Shown one piece after another: positions 40,723 through 53,319 of a stretch of 64,000 nt of DNA. Numbering within the stretch: position 1 is the first letter of the stretch; every line of letters starts with the position of its first letter. The stretch is from contig JARHVA010000224.1 in the NCBI GenBank assembly GCA_037957365.1, positions 4,065,501 to 4,129,500 on the forward strand. The letters run 5' to 3'. Source of the stretch: Torreya grandis. Lineage: Eukaryota > Streptophyta > Pinopsida > Cupressales > Taxaceae. The position numbers were made by a program, and so were the translations under genes. The notes beneath the pieces are model-generated. The model did not search any database and was not told the DNA's origin. It saw nothing but the letters and a program-made list of their open reading frames with translations.

Positions 40723-42320
40723 CCTCCTCCTCTAGTTGATGTCAACTCAGCTCCTGCAAGTTGCTCTGATGATAACTCTACCATTTTTCTTTGTCCAATT
40801 TCTTTAGCTCCCACTCTGTGATCCAAGTGTTGTCTTCTAGTGGAAATCCTTCCCATTGTACCAAATACCTAATGTAGCTACCTTTCCTACTATGCACAAT
40901 CTTCATGTCTATAACTTATACTATCATTTCCCTCTATTTTTTTGGAATATGTTGATTCCAGTTAAAGTCTTCTTCATCCTACCCTTCATCTACTTCTCCA
41001 TGGAAATCATACAAATCTGTAACATTGAATATTGGAGAAATATCAAATTCTTCTATCAAGCTTACCTCATAGGCAATTGTCTTTGATTTTATTCACAATT
41101 TTGCAAGGGCCAATCTTCTTGTATTTCAGCTTGTTGTAGGTCCCTATAAGAAAAATCTCTTTCCTCAAATACACCATCACTAAATCTCCCTTCTCAAAAG
41201 ACTTTGATCTCCTCTTAACATCAACAATATTTTACTTCTCAATAGTTTATTGTAATCTCCTTTTCACCTCTTCTTGCAATTGATGTATATGCTCTGCAAA
41301 AGTCTCAACATCATCACTCACTCTTTCTGTAATGGGCAACTGTACCAAATCCAAAACTATCATTGGATTTTTCTCATAAACCATTTGAAAATGTGATTTT
41401 CCTGTTGATCTATTCACTAAACTATTATAGACACATTTAGCTTGTGGTAAAGCCAAGTCCTACTAGTTAGGATTCTCTCCAATAATGCATCTCAACAAAT
41501 TTCCTAAACTTTTGTTTACAACCTCTATTTTTCCATCTGTTTGTGGATGATATGCACTAGAGAACTTTAAATTTGAATCCAACTTCTTCCATAAAGTCAT
41601 CCAAAAATGACTTAGAAACTTGGTATCCCTATCTAAAGTAATGGTCTTGGGAATGCCATGCAATCTCATAACATATCTAAAGAACAATTCTACAACTCTA
41701 GTGGCATCACTAGTTTTATTACATGTAATGAAATGAACCATTTTGAAAAATCTGTCTACAACAACAAATATATAATCATTACCTCTCTATGTTTTTGGTA
41801 ACCCCAACACAAAATCCATGTTCAAATCTACCCAAGGTTCTCTTGGGACGGGTAATGGCATGTACAATCCCATATTTTGTGCATGTCCCTTAGCCACTTG
41901 ACATACTCTGCATCTTGAAACATATCTTGTCACCTCTCTTTTCATCTTTGGCCAAAAGTACTTCTCCTCCACCAAAGCTATGGTCATAGCTTTGCCAAAA
42001 TGGCTAGCTAAACCTACACTGTGCAACTCTCTTACAATGTTCTCTCTCAAAGACCCAATTGGAATGCACAACTATCTCCCCTTCAAGAGGTAACCATCTT
42101 GAATAATATACTCATCCTGAATAGTACCTATATCTTTGGTTAATGGATTATTACATTGCTCAACTATCTCACCAAAATCTGGATCATTATCATACAACTC
42201 CTTAATAAACTCAAACCCAACTACTTCACTTACCAAAGTAGTTATCAACCCAACTCCTCTGGTCAAAGCATCAGCTACCTAAGAATACGCATGAGCTATG
42301 ATTTGCATAGTGTACTTATC
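40723..42320 (-). pseudogene. chromovirus X4: RNase H end, integrase and chromodomain
   Basis: Minus strand. From high to low coordinate: end of RNase H (ADALTRGVGL near 42270); integrase zinc-binding domain (SVGLASHFGKAMTIAL, then YVSRCRVCQVAKGHAQN in 42071-41787, with the paired Cys); catalytic core with [20 protein letters not shown] and [19 protein letters not shown] (41741-41463); C-terminal part to 41247; and the chromodomain core RYLVQWEGFPLEDNTWITEW (about 40865-40806). This is what X2 and X3 have lost and probably represents the parent family. The element is cut at about 42320 where another Ty3 element begins. Stops and frameshifts present. Confidence 0.85.
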
Positions 42321-43350
42321 CAATGGGATCAAAATTAGAAGCTGAGTTAGATGCTTTTATGAGAAAGATGAACAAGATGCATGAAAATGATAAGCCTAAA
42401 TTTGGCTTACGATGCGTAGAGTGTGGTCGCAAGGGAAATCATATGAATGACTATCCAATAATTAAAATAGAATTTTGTGAACTCTGTAGGGTATTTGGAC
42501 ATCCTACGTCCAAGTGTCGTCTTCTCCAGTAATATATCCAAAAGTGACACAAGTAATGTAATTTTTGAAAATCTACAAAACATGACAAGACAAGTTGTCA
42601 AGCCTTGCAGGAGTTAAATCAATATATAATGAAGAACTTATTTGTAGAGGCAGCCCAAAAAATATTTACTGTGAAACAAACAATTCTAGGACCAGACATG
42701 GAGATGAAAAATATGACTCAAGGTAGTCTAGGATGGGTACCTTCGTCACCACAATACCATATGCCTTCATCACTATACTACCAGCCACAAGGCCTAGCAA
42801 GATGGAATAATACATCATCTCCCTTGTACCAATATTTTGGTCAGTATGTACAACCCTGGAGAAACACAAATCTACAATAGCAACAAGCAAATTGGACTCC
42901 AAGTTCCCCTTAGCATTAGTATAGGGGATATGATGTGCAGATAAATCAACAAGGAGGATATATTAGACAACAATCCTTGGGATGGGGATATCAACAAACT
43001 ATAAGAATCTATAGAGGGTAATATAGGGGAGGATATTGTAGTGGATATTAAGGAGGTCGCAACAATGATAATCAACAAACTCAACCTCCTATGCAATGTT
43101 ACCTATGTGAAGCCTATAATCATTATGTGAGGAACTATCCCACCAATCCTCAAAGACAAGTTTATTATGTATCTTGCAGGGTCAAAGGTCAACATCAAAC
43201 AAAAGATTTCTCTATTATATAGAAATAAAGAAAAGAGAATCCAATGCACAATATAAACATGATCAATACATAGCAAAAGTAAAATGCACTTGTACAAGTC
43301 ATCATAAGGCAATAGAGAGCTAAACAAGGTTTACCTTTTTTAGAAATGCC
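42321..43350 (+). pseudogene. Z Gag C-terminal part with three zinc knuckles
   Basis: Open segment 42323-42532 contains two knuckle-like motifs, CVECGRKGNHMNDYP (last Cys changed) and CELCRVFGHPTSKC. A third (CYLCEAYNHYVRNYP) lies near 43100. Between them is a Gln/Tyr/Pro/Gly-rich stretch (for example SSPQYHMPSSLYYQPQGLAR near 42747-42806). Multi-knuckle Gag tails with such linkers occur in several plant Ty3 lineages. The capsid core upstream is absent because the element is truncated. Confidence 0.7.
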
Positions 43351-43599
43351 TTAAGATCATGGTATTAAAAGAATTTAGAAGGATAAATATCCTAATCTTG
43401 CAACTAAAAATAATTTAATGTATCAAGTTGTGCAGATATTACAGGAAATACAATAGAAACTAGTCTTCGATGATGATAACATATCTATTTATGCTCAAAT
43501 GTATGGGAAAATCATTAGGATAATGCAGTAAGAGGGCATTGTGACCACTTTAATGGATATGATGGAACTACTTAGTACACTACGCAATGAGGATATCTC

Positions 43600-44290
43600 C
43601 CAAAATATCACCAACATCTTACACTGTGCAACGAGAAAAAATAAGGGCCAATAAAGTAGTTTGGTATGTCAAGACCAAGTAGCCTTTGGGATGTTGATTC
43701 ACAAATGGATATTGAGTTTGTTAGATACGAAATCCCAAATATAGTATTTAAATTTGGAATTACAATCAATATGATTCCCCACTCAACATGGGAAGCCATT
43801 GGTCAACCAAATCTAAGCTACAATCCAGTAACACTGAGCTTGGCAAATTATGGCAAAGTTAAACCCATTGGCCGGTTAGAAGACGTTGAAATTAAAGTGC
43901 CTAAGCTTAACTTGTAAGGGGATTTTGAGGTCATAGACATGAAGACAATAGAGACCCATTACCCAACCTTAATCGATAAGAAATGGGCCTACGATGGTGA
44001 AATGACTATTAACACTATGCACAATTAGTTAAAAGTGCATCATAAAGATAAAATAGTGGTCATACCTTTAAATAAATCTAAACAAAATCCATATATTATT
44101 CTTAAAGATTTGGAGTCTCCTTATGCTTATGGGGACAATGGTTGGTTTAAAGTGGGGGCAAATGAAAGACACAATGGAGTGTGGTATATAGAATGTCAAA
44201 AGTGGAAGCTAATTACTATGCAACAAGAACAACAAATGGTATTCAAACATGTTATAACAAAGTCTCTAGTTAGGTAGGTTCACATTGAAG
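43600..44290 (+). pseudogene. Z aspartic protease
   Basis: Open segments 43666-43917 and 44035-44277. The sequence FKFGITINMIPHSTWEAIGQ (43750-43809) resembles the strand after the active site of Ty3 proteases (normally D-S/T-G-A..N-(L/V)-(L/M)-P...L), with the catalytic triad changed beyond recognition. A following strand YNPVTLSLANYGKVKPIGRL fits the flap. Assignment rests on this pattern and on position between Gag and RT. Confidence 0.6.
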
Positions 44291-45420
44291 ATTGTATTTC
44301 TCCTTCAATGCATTCACCAACAAGATTTGAGGTAGACTTTCTATATAATAATAGTGTAACTATGATGGACTATATTGAACCAACTCCATAAGTTATTCTA
44401 CCATGGAATTATGCATCATCCATAAGTGGTGACTTAGATTTGCACATTTTGAATTTATTTCATAGAGATCATGAGTTACGACCTCTGCACATGATGTTCA
44501 CTATGGAATGCCAAATACCTCAATAGTTTGTAACAGAAGATCTCAATCCCTTCATATTGAGGCTTGAACACCATGTACTAGAGGTGTAATAATGAGTCAA
44601 CACACTTAGCTATGTGTTGAAAGGAACTACTACAACATGGTGGGTCATACACAAACATAGAAATGCATTGGGAAGATGCCTACAAAATATTGCTTGTAAG
44701 GTTTTAGCTACTAATTAGTGCTAAATTAGAATGGTCTTTCTTTCAAGAGGGTCAATGTCTAGAATTACACATCCATTAGTGCATAGATATATGGACCACA
44801 CAAAGAGTAAAACCCCAATATTGGGAAAACATATTTAGTCATACCCTTTCACCTTTTCCAATACCTTGGTATATGCATCAAGAACATATAAGGGAAACTA
44901 AACATCAGGCGCAACTTCAGTAGGATTTCATTCAAACTTTTGTGTTCAAATATAATTACCCACTAGTACATAATGCCTTGCAGAGAATTAAAAAACTTCT
45001 ATGGCATGGACATGCAGAAGATTTTAAAAAATTTGTTGAATCATCCTCTCATCAAGAAGATACATACGACTTGGATCTCACATTACACAATTATAAATCC
45101 AACCAAGAAGAAAAACTCCCAGTTCATCCATGTAATAGAATAAATAATGATCTGATAGAATCCAATGATAGAGATCTTGATTTAGAAGGGTTATTTGAAC
45201 CACAATGTGAAGATGAGCCCAAACCAGTGCAAAGTGTAGAGTAAATAAAAGAGGATAAACTACGTAATATTAACATTTCACAACATAAAGGCAAACACAT
45301 TCTACAACATATTATGCCTAATAGATCAGGAAAGATATATCAAAAACCATTGCGCAAGATTCAAAGAAATATTGGGATAAAATTCACCCCTAAGCTTGCA
45401 ATAGTGGGCGGGACAAGAGC
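44291..45420 (+). pseudogene. Z linker between protease and RT, unassigned
   Basis: About 1.1 kb with readable coding pieces in changing frames (VILPWNYASSISGDLDLHIL near 44394-44453; open segment 44942-45244 with YNYPLVHNALQRIKKLL and an acidic Asp/Glu-rich end). No known domain seen. In other Ty3 elements the protease and RT are closer, so the linker is unusually long. Confidence 0.5.
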
Positions 45421-46400
45421 AGATCTCTAAGGCCTTGCATCTGTTAAGATATTTTCAAGATGTGTTTCCAAGAAAATTATCAGAGGTAAAAGGCATAGAT
45501 CCATCTCTATGAGAAATGCATATAGAATTAGAAGAATGTGTGTTTCTTATCAAAAAATAAACCTACAGGTTAAATCCTAATATGAATACCAAAGTAAAAG
45601 CCAACTAGATCGAATGCAAGAAGATGAAATTATTTATCTAGTTGAAAATGTAGAATGGTGAGTCCCACGGTTGTTCAACCTAAGAAAACAAAAGAAATTA
45701 GGGTGTGTAGGGATTATCACACACTCAATGACGCTTGTGTTTATGATCCATTTCCTATTCCTTTTACATATGAAGTAACTGAATTTGTGGCTAAGCATGA
45801 GGTATATTCCTTTATGGATGGTTTCAATGGATATCACTAGATTCTAATTACTAAGAAGGATCAAGCCAAGACCACCTTTGCTTATGAATGGGGATCATTT
45901 GTATACAAGGTAATGTCATTTGTTTTAAAGAATGCACTTGTATTTTCTACAGATGTGGTAAATGAATTCAAAGATTTCATCCATGATTTCCTAGAAGACT
46001 ATCTAGATGATTGATCTATCTTCTCTCTGTTTAAAGAACACTTTTAAAAATTAAGATTGATGTTGGAGTGATGTCAGGGTTTGCACATTGCTTTAAATTT
46101 AAATAAGTGTCTATTCTTTACACCTTTTGGTGTTTTGTTGAGCCATGTTGTGTGTAATGACATAATTTTGGTCAACACAACTATAAATTGTTGGTATAGT
46201 AGGAATTCCACCTCCTACCAACTCAATTGAAGTACACACTTTCCTTGGTTATACTATATATTATAGGAGGTTTATAAAAGTGCATGCCACTATATTTGTG
46301 TCTATGGAGAAACTACTATGCAAGGATACCAAATTTAAATGGACACCATAATTTCAAACAACATTCATTGAGTTAAAACAAAGGTTTGTAACAGCACTGA
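45421..46400 (+). pseudogene. Z reverse transcriptase
   Basis: Seen in order: VSPTVVQPKKTKEIRVCRDY and HTLNDACVYDPFPIPF (45656-45763), SFMDGFNGYH (about 45809-45838; catalytic Asp), KTTFAYEWGSFVYKVM (about 45867-45914), and the polymerase box YLDD at 46000-46011, followed by a stop. At least six stops and one or more frameshifts. Copies element RNA in active relatives. Confidence 0.85.
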
Positions 46401-46860
46401 TCTTAGTATTTATTGACTAGAAGAATCCATTTCATGTACATGTGGATTCTTCTATCACTGCAGTAGGAGTTGTCTTAGCACAGTATGGTGAAGGTGGGTT
46501 AGACCACCCAATACATTTTAATAAAAAGAAACTATCAAATGCATAAAATAATTTCACAACCACAAGGATAGAAGCTATGGCCATGGTGTTTGCATTACAA
46601 AAGTTTAGGCATTACTTATTGGCTACTCCTTTTGAGTTTTTCACGAATCACCAGGCATTACAATACATGGTTAATAAACCAATGCTAGGAGGACGTATAT
46701 CAAGATGGTTGATGCTCTTTCAATAATTTCAATTCTAGATTGATGTTAAGCTAGGATGGGAGAATGTGGAACCAAATCATCTCAATTGACTTCACAATGG
46801 AGAGGAACTAGAGGAACTCAAAGATGAATCCCCTAATGCACATTTATTTAGAACTTTTTT
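46401..46860 (+). pseudogene. Z RNase H
   Basis: FHVHVDSSITAVGVVLAQYG (about 46431-46490) holds the catalytic Asp strand; RIEAMAMVFALQKFRHYL (about 46567-46620) has the catalytic Glu helix; TNHQALQYMVNKPM (about 46644-46685) follows. A DHLN-type ending (EPNHLN near 46770-46788) closes the domain. Single stops within. Standard retroelement RNase H; no extra RNase H found. Confidence 0.85.
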
Positions 46861-46989
46861 AATTCCTGATAACATGGAGAACATTATAAATTTATTGGAA
46901 CAAGAAACTTTTCCTACACACTACACTGAACAAGATAAGAAATAGATGGTTACCCGAGCCATACCATATAGTCTCATTAATGGATTCTT

Positions 46990-48046
46990 GTATAAGCTTG
47001 GTAAAGATGATGTATTACACAGGGTATCTCTAGAGCATGAGTGACTGCAACTTATTCACGAGGCTCATCAAGGGATTGCAGGAGGTCACTTCATAGGAGA
47101 AGCCACTAAAAGGAAAATACTTTAAAGTGGTATGTGCTAGTCTACGCTATTTCAAGATGCACATAGAGTTGCTAATCACTACGACATCTATCAAAGAATG
47201 GGTAAGCCCAACCAGCAAGATGAAATGCCTTTGGTACCTATGCTAGTGAAACAACCTTTTGAGAAATGAAGAATTGATTTTTTTAGACCTATAGTTCCTT
47301 CAAGTAAGCACAGTCATTCTAGATACATTATTACTATGATCAACTATTTCACAAAATGGGTGTAAGTTGCTACCACTCCAAGCTACAGAGTGAAGGATGT
47401 TACCAATTTTAATTATGAAAACATCATCACAAGGTTTGAATGTCTAGTTAATTTTGTAAGTGATAAAAGCACACACTTTCTCAATAATACTATCAAGACT
47501 CTCACTTAAGAGTTCATGATATCACACCATAAAAGCATGGCTTACCACCTGCAGGCCAATGGATAGGCAGAAGCATCCAATAAAATTTTGGGGAAGATAT
47601 TAACAAAAATTTATAATGTTCAAAGAGATGAATGGGAGGATCAATTTTTTGTGATTTTATGGGCCTATCAAATACATTATAAGAGAGTTACTAGGTTCAC
47701 TCCACTCCAACTGGTATATGGCCTTGAGGCAATAATACCTATGAAATATATTGTGCCTAGTTTGCGCATTACAATAATCATGATATTAAGAGATTGGGAT
47801 TCCCTAAAGGCAAGGTTGATAGATTTCACCAAGATAGAAGAAAATGGATTGAGAGCATATTGGACACAACAGATCAACAAACAAAGTCAAAAGGCATGGC
47901 ATGATTGCAACTTGCGATCTAAGCAATTTTATGTAAACCAAACAATATTGCATTACAAGAGTAAATTTAAAGCATTCCCCAAAAAGCTATGCATAAGATG
48001 GAAAGGGCCCTACTCATTCATGAAGTATCACCACAGGGTACCATAG
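46990..48046 (+). pseudogene. Z integrase
   Basis: Zinc-binding part: HEAHQGIAGGHFIGEATKRK (about 47057-47116) and YDIYQRMGKPNQQDEMPLVP (about 47180-47239; both Cys lost). Core: SRYIITMINYFTKWV, VSDKSTHF and HLQANG.AEASNKILGKIL (catalytic E). The open segment 47588-48046 covers the end of the core and the C-terminal domain (VTRFTPLQLVYGLEAIIPM, then KLCIRWKGPYSFMKYH). This sequence style is that of non-chromovirus Ty3 elements; no chromodomain follows. Confidence 0.85.
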
Positions 48047-48149
48047 TGTTGAAATATTGGCATGGAATCATATTACTAAGATGAATAAATGGATGTAGGA
48101 TTAAGCCATATCATCTTTAATATCTATCATTCTATTAAAAATTGAGTGG

Positions 48150-48930
48150 GTGTTGATTAGCACCATGTGGTTAAGATTTCATTTGCCTTTTTTCTTAGTT
48201 TAGAATGTTTGTATAACATGTTCATTGATGCGCAACACATCGCAACCACCAGGAACTAGTTATCATCACAGGATGTGATCACATTCTAGAGACATCTCAT
48301 CGAAGACGGTTGGATGCAACTACATCAAGTATTAGAATTAAGTCTGGGAAAGCGCAGACAAGATAGGTAAAACAATCTAAAGACCAATGGTTAGGTCAGA
48401 CCATTAATGATGTGGCATTTCAAAATGTTGCATTAGTTTCGAAGCAGATTTGGTAATAAAAAGAGAAGTGGATACATAGAACAAATTGATTAACCGAAAG
48501 GACATCTACTCACCTATAATAACTACCAAAGATGTAAATTGAATATCTTAGGCACCACATGTCCCTGTAAAGGTGATTTCTAGCAACTAATATTAATTAA
48601 AAAGGAAACATTTGTGTGTACGTAGCCAATGCATTTAAATGAGGTAGTGACATGAAATTGGGCACCAACAACTATAAAAGAGTAGGGTATAGACAATGAT
48701 AAAACATTAAAACCTTCAACTCACAAGAGACTTTTGTAATCTACCCTTCGAATAACTAATTGAAAATAGATTTCAAACTAGAGTACCCTCACTTACAGTA
48801 ATCATTCAACCCAGATTATTGATCGAGCCATAAATAGTGGTCAGTTATTGATTCCACTATTAGATGCACAAAAGAGGAAATGAGAATTGGGTTAGGCCTA
48901 TGATAAACTAAATACAATGCTAGAACCGTT
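48150..48930 (+). other. non-coding stretch after Z integrase, possible LTR
   Basis: Starts after a purine tract with tgttgattagcacc (48157). It includes a TATA-like actataaaagagta near 48672 and a pyrimidine-rich tail. It has the look of an LTR but there is no second copy here, so I cannot fix its ends. No gene seen. Confidence 0.4.
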
Positions 48931-51900
48931 CAACTTCATAGACACAACAAAAACTACTATGTTTGACTAAAATGCTCAAGCGGAAGCACAAATAGGAGCC
49001 CTGACACTACAACATCCACTCCAAAGCTCTGATATCGATTGGTTACTTAATATGCCTATATATGAGCAACTAGATGAGGCTATGATGAATTTTTCGAGTC
49101 ATTATAATCAGGGAGCTATCCATTTAGCTCAAATGTTACAATTTGGATTTCTGTGCACACCATGGAATGAGCAACTAATCTACCCAATCATGAAAAATAT
49201 TTCATGATTTATAAGTTTACAGTGCCACCAATCCACTCGAATATCAGAGAAAATATACCACTAGCGTAGGTTGAGGAACTCTTATTGATTCGTTTGAGGA
49301 TGATTCATTGTGCATCATGGTGCAATGTATCATTAAAAGATTTTGGTAAACTAAAAAGTAAGTAAAATAAGTAACAAGAGGCATCATTAGCATTGCCTAT
49401 CGAATGATGAAGCTGCAGGAGGATTTCAACTGGCCCATGTTTTTGGTAGCTAAGCTTACCATTAATATAGATAAGTCACTTAAGGGAAGCACATATACGT
49501 TTCAATACTAGCTTTTGGTCTTTTTACTATGATTCATGTAGTAGAAGTCACCATTAGGGCCAGTTAATGTAACTCCAAATTTTTAACCCGGTAATGCCTT
49601 CACAAGTATTGCATGGATTAAAATAGGCCACTATTATGAGTAATTGGGGAGATTCAACACCTAATGGCTGGAAGCCCTAGCCTTGATCTGATCACACTCC
49701 AAGATTCCACATGATGTAATGCAATGTTTGGAATAACATGCTTCAGTTACCAAATTACACAATGGCATACATATTAAGGTTCATGACTTGGCTACCCCAA
49801 TTATCACTCTAATTCCATTTTTCATTTTCAAGGTCAAATAAAATGCTAAAGTCTACTAGTAAAAATCCCTAGCTATTACTAGCTATGAGGTTAGTACTTC
49901 CATTGTAAGTCATCCCTCTGTAGGCACAAAAAACACAAGCAGAGCAAGTACCTTAGTAACAACCCACACAGTCGTAGGTTGAATCAACATAGCCAGCATC
50001 ATGGCAAGCTCCAACACAGCAAGAGAAAGGAAAAAGGAAAGCACCTCCCTGATTTGGGGGTATAAGGATGAGAAGTGATCCAATCAATGTTGGAAGACAT
50101 CATAACAGAGGTGTATGATGCAGAGGAGGAAAAGGAGTTCTTCTTTTGGAAAGCAATGCCCACTTACCAAGTGTGAAATCAAGTAAGACAGGACCTTTGG
50201 GTTGGTATTACTCAACCAACCTATTCTGTCCTTATTGATATTGTAGGACAAGTAGTTTAGTGTAAGTTGGAGGCTAAAATATTTTCAACAAAACCAGCCA
50301 TAGGATCATAAACTCCACAGGTGGTCGATTTATTTGCAGAATGCAAAATTACACAAATCTTATTATGGTGAGCACACACACATCCATCTACTAAGCCATC
50401 ACAAATGATGTAGGAAAGGATGGTCTATTTTAGTGAACCTATAGAATAAATTAGTGAACAACAGTCTCAGGCAACACAACAACAACCTTAGCCCGAGGGT
50501 GAGAAGAAAAAAAGCAAAACCTCAAGCCTACATCGAAATCTATGAGAAATAATTTGGTACAAAAAGGTTAGTTGGGCAAAGCATAATCACCTGAGTATAT
50601 TGAATCTAACACTGAGCTTGAAGGGGATGAGGAACCCATGGCGACAACCACAACTGAGGAAGTAGATGAAGAATAAATTGCACAAGATGTACTTGAATCT
50701 AAGGAGGTGGAGGACCAAAGGACCAAGGAAACATAAGAGCAAGCATAAGTACCACAAGAAACATAACAAGAAGTTGTGTAGAGTCAACAACATAAGAAAC
50801 AAGATATAGACGTTGAACAACAAAAAAAAACTAAGTAGAGTCTACCTGGAAGCAAACTGAAGAAGCGAAAGCTATTAGAAAGAAAGCTAAGGAAGCAGGG
50901 GATGCACGGAAGCAAGCCAACTTTATCCATAAACAAGAAATATGAGGAAGTAGAAGCTATGTGTAAGCACGCTAAAGAAGCAGAGGCAAATAGAAAACAA
51001 CAAGAGGAAGCCCAACACAACAAGAGGTGCAAGATGCATAGTAGAAATAGAAGAAGCAATAAGCTTAAGCTAACACTGAATTTCAAGCCAAAGCTAAGGA
51101 TAAGGTAGATGTTAAAGCCAAATCCCAAGATAATGCTCAAGCTAAAGTTGAAAATGAAGCTAAAGTACAAGCTGCAGTCGACACTAGGGCCAAGGCAAAA
51201 GTAGCAACCTAGGCTAAAGAGTTCAAGGATGCACAAGCACATACAGAGGTAGCAACCACAACTCATATTAAGGGCATCAAAAAAGTAACATAGATCTCTA
51301 TCCATTGGCTATGGGATGTCCCTGCTACATCAACACGGAGGACTACTTTCTCACTTCCACTGACTCAATTCACAACTACTCCTGCAACATTTGTGACCAC
51401 CTCCATGGCACTTGCGGCCACTACAATAGAAACATCATTAGACGTGACCCAACTTCCACTCTCCAAATAGATCAAAAGAGTACTCGCCTTCAGGGAATTC
51501 ATTGCATAGAAGGCGTCAGATTTAGAGCTCAAAGTCCTAAGGCTTCAGGACAAAAAAGATGAAGTATAAAAAAAGATGGCAAATGTGAGGTAATTGATTA
51601 ATAACGCTTATCCCACCTTAGTTATGTAAGTACTAGTTGATCAATTCATGTCAGAAGATAAATAATTCACTACACTATTGACAAAACTCGCAGAGAGTTG
51701 GGAAGCTACACAAAACGTTTTGGCCTTCTGTACACAAGGACAAGCTCTCAAGATGGAAAAAAAGGTTATATGTCAACTCCTTGATGAGTATGAGCAAGTC
51801 CTAGACACTGTTGCAAAGTAGGCCAAGCAAATAGCCCAAGATATGCTAAACTAGAGACAACATTTGAATCAATCATTGGCCTTTGTGAAGTTTGAATTTG

Positions 51901-52440
51901 CCACTGTTGACAAAGCTAAATTTGTATTAGAGGATCAAACAAAAATTATAGAGAAAATGAGCGGCACACTTAGATAATTGTTGGATTCTAGGGATGGTGC
52001 CATACAAAATCTGCAAGTGTGGCATAATGAAATAATGCATAACACTTTTGCAACCATCCAATCCCAAAGGATAGGAGATAGATTGGATGAGCTCATCTTA
52101 GACATTCAAAAAAAATAATCTAAAGTCAAGGCATTGCTTACAATCGTAAATGATGATGATCCACGTACCATTGTGCATTTTGCTTGCCATGGTACATGAA
52201 GTGCTTACCGACTAAAAAATGCTCAAGTAGGATCTCACACAAGTTGATTTGGCCATTGCTCAGCTAACAGAGGAGCCCTAGTTCATTCCTCTACAACAAC
52301 TTTGACAAATCACATAGAAGAGGAATATAGATGCAAAGGTGTAGCCTTCACAACTACCTTTGGTAGTGGAAACATTAGAAGCCAATGGGTCAGCAGCTGC
52401 CCAACCACAACAACCTTCACAACCACCCAGCTAAACACCT
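48931..52440 (+). pseudogene. unrecognised long coding-like region with coiled coil
   Basis: About 3.5 kb with protein-like sequence spread over changing frames, in the same orientation as Z. N-terminal part: IDWLLNMPIYEQLDEAMMNF and LAQMLQFGFLCTPWNEQLIY (about 49036-49180), then pieces like NIRENIPLA and QEDFNWPMFLVAKL. Middle: a Glu/Gln/Pro-rich and then Lys/Ala/Glu-rich stretch (open 50902-51108: KYEEVEAMCKHAKEAEANRK). C-terminal part: helical pieces (EDQTKIIEKMSG, DGAIQNLQVWHNEIMHNTF) and a Gln/Pro-rich end near 52300-52440. I do not recognise it. It may be an extra ORF of a Ty3 element or the Gag of another element. Confidence 0.5.
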
Positions 52441-52788
52441 CCTCAGCTATAACATTAAGGTTTGTGCACTTCATTTTGTGACTTACATCATATTGTAATT
52501 TCTGTAAGATAGTCTAAACATTAGGAGCGGGGCCATAATGGTTGAAAACCCATAAAAGGCAGACACTTGATTATATTAGTCTATTGAAAAATTAAAAAGG
52601 TGATAGGCTAGTATATTGCTTAGTAAAAAAACTCGAAAGGGAGGTTAAGTAGTGTACAAATGGTGAAAATCAATAAATGAAACCTAGAGCAATAACTATG
52701 ACTCTTGTTTATGACTTATATTTTTAGTTTAGTTTGATCAAATTGCGACTTTGTCTTGAGATGAGACAAATATTTAAGTCCGAAAAAG
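52441..52788. other. stretch without a supportable feature
   Basis: AT-rich sequence between the end of the coiled-coil region and a probable solo LTR. A purine run gaaagggagg lies near 52636. No gene or repeat recognised. Confidence 0.5.
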
Positions 52789-53319
52789 TGTTGGACAAAG
52801 AATGGAGCTTGGTAAAACCAAGAAGTATATGAGATGGACACATGTGCAAAGTGTATGATTTTAAATTTTATATAAATTTGGTATGTATTTAACCTTGTAA
52901 GCCTAATCAGGTAATAGAAGAATGTGAAGAGTCTCTCCTTTCGTATCTCGAAACGCTGGAATGTGAAGAGACAATAGGATTGTAAAAGACTATATATAAC
53001 ACTTTTATGTAATAGAGTCTGGTTCGATGTGTTGATAGAGATTAATAGAATCATTCTCTTATTGTTTTCCTTATCTTCTTTTATGTATGGTTTGTGCATC
53101 GTGAGTACTATGTTTTGCTTTAATCTATTATCTAATGCAATATTAGTTATGGCTCAACTTCTGTTTGTATCAATTTTGTCTTGCTCATCAGTCTATTTTT
53201 GTACATCGTATAGGGCTTATAACATTATTGTCTCTTCTATGCCTATTGGTATTCTCCATTACGCAAGCTATCGCTATACTTAACATGTTCTAAAGTATTT
53301 CCAGGAACCTCTACTAACA
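52789..53319 (+). repeat. probable solo Copia-type LTR
   Basis: Starts tgttggac and ends ctactaaca, has a TATA box tatatataac near 52992, then aatagaatcattctctt and a pyrimidine-rich stretch, a pattern common in Copia LTRs. Flanking 5-bp sequences (aaaag and tcatg) do not match, so either end may be wrong. No second copy in the window. Confidence 0.5.

Larger units (their letters stand above)
42321..48150 (+). mobile_element. Ty3 retrotransposon Z (non-chromovirus type), partial
   Basis: Plus strand, truncated at its 5' side against X4: Gag end with zinc knuckles, protease, a long linker, RT, RNase H, integrase. No 5' LTR is visible. A purine tract gagtgggtg precedes tgttgattag at about 48157, which may be the start of a 3' LTR, but no second copy lies in the window to confirm it. 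No chromodomain is seen. Heavily decayed. Confidence 0.8.

Noticed and set aside
50784..51305. 173-codon minus-strand open frame rich in Cys, Leu and Phe
   Set aside because: It is the antisense of the Lys/Ala/Glu-rich plus-strand coiled-coil region; composition mirrors those codons and no domain is visible.
52716..53283. overlapping hydrophobic open frames on both strands (52716-53099 minus, 53029-53283 plus)
   Set aside because: They fall in a probable solo LTR with TATA box and pyrimidine-rich tail; AT-rich DNA easily gives Phe/Ile/Leu-rich frames.
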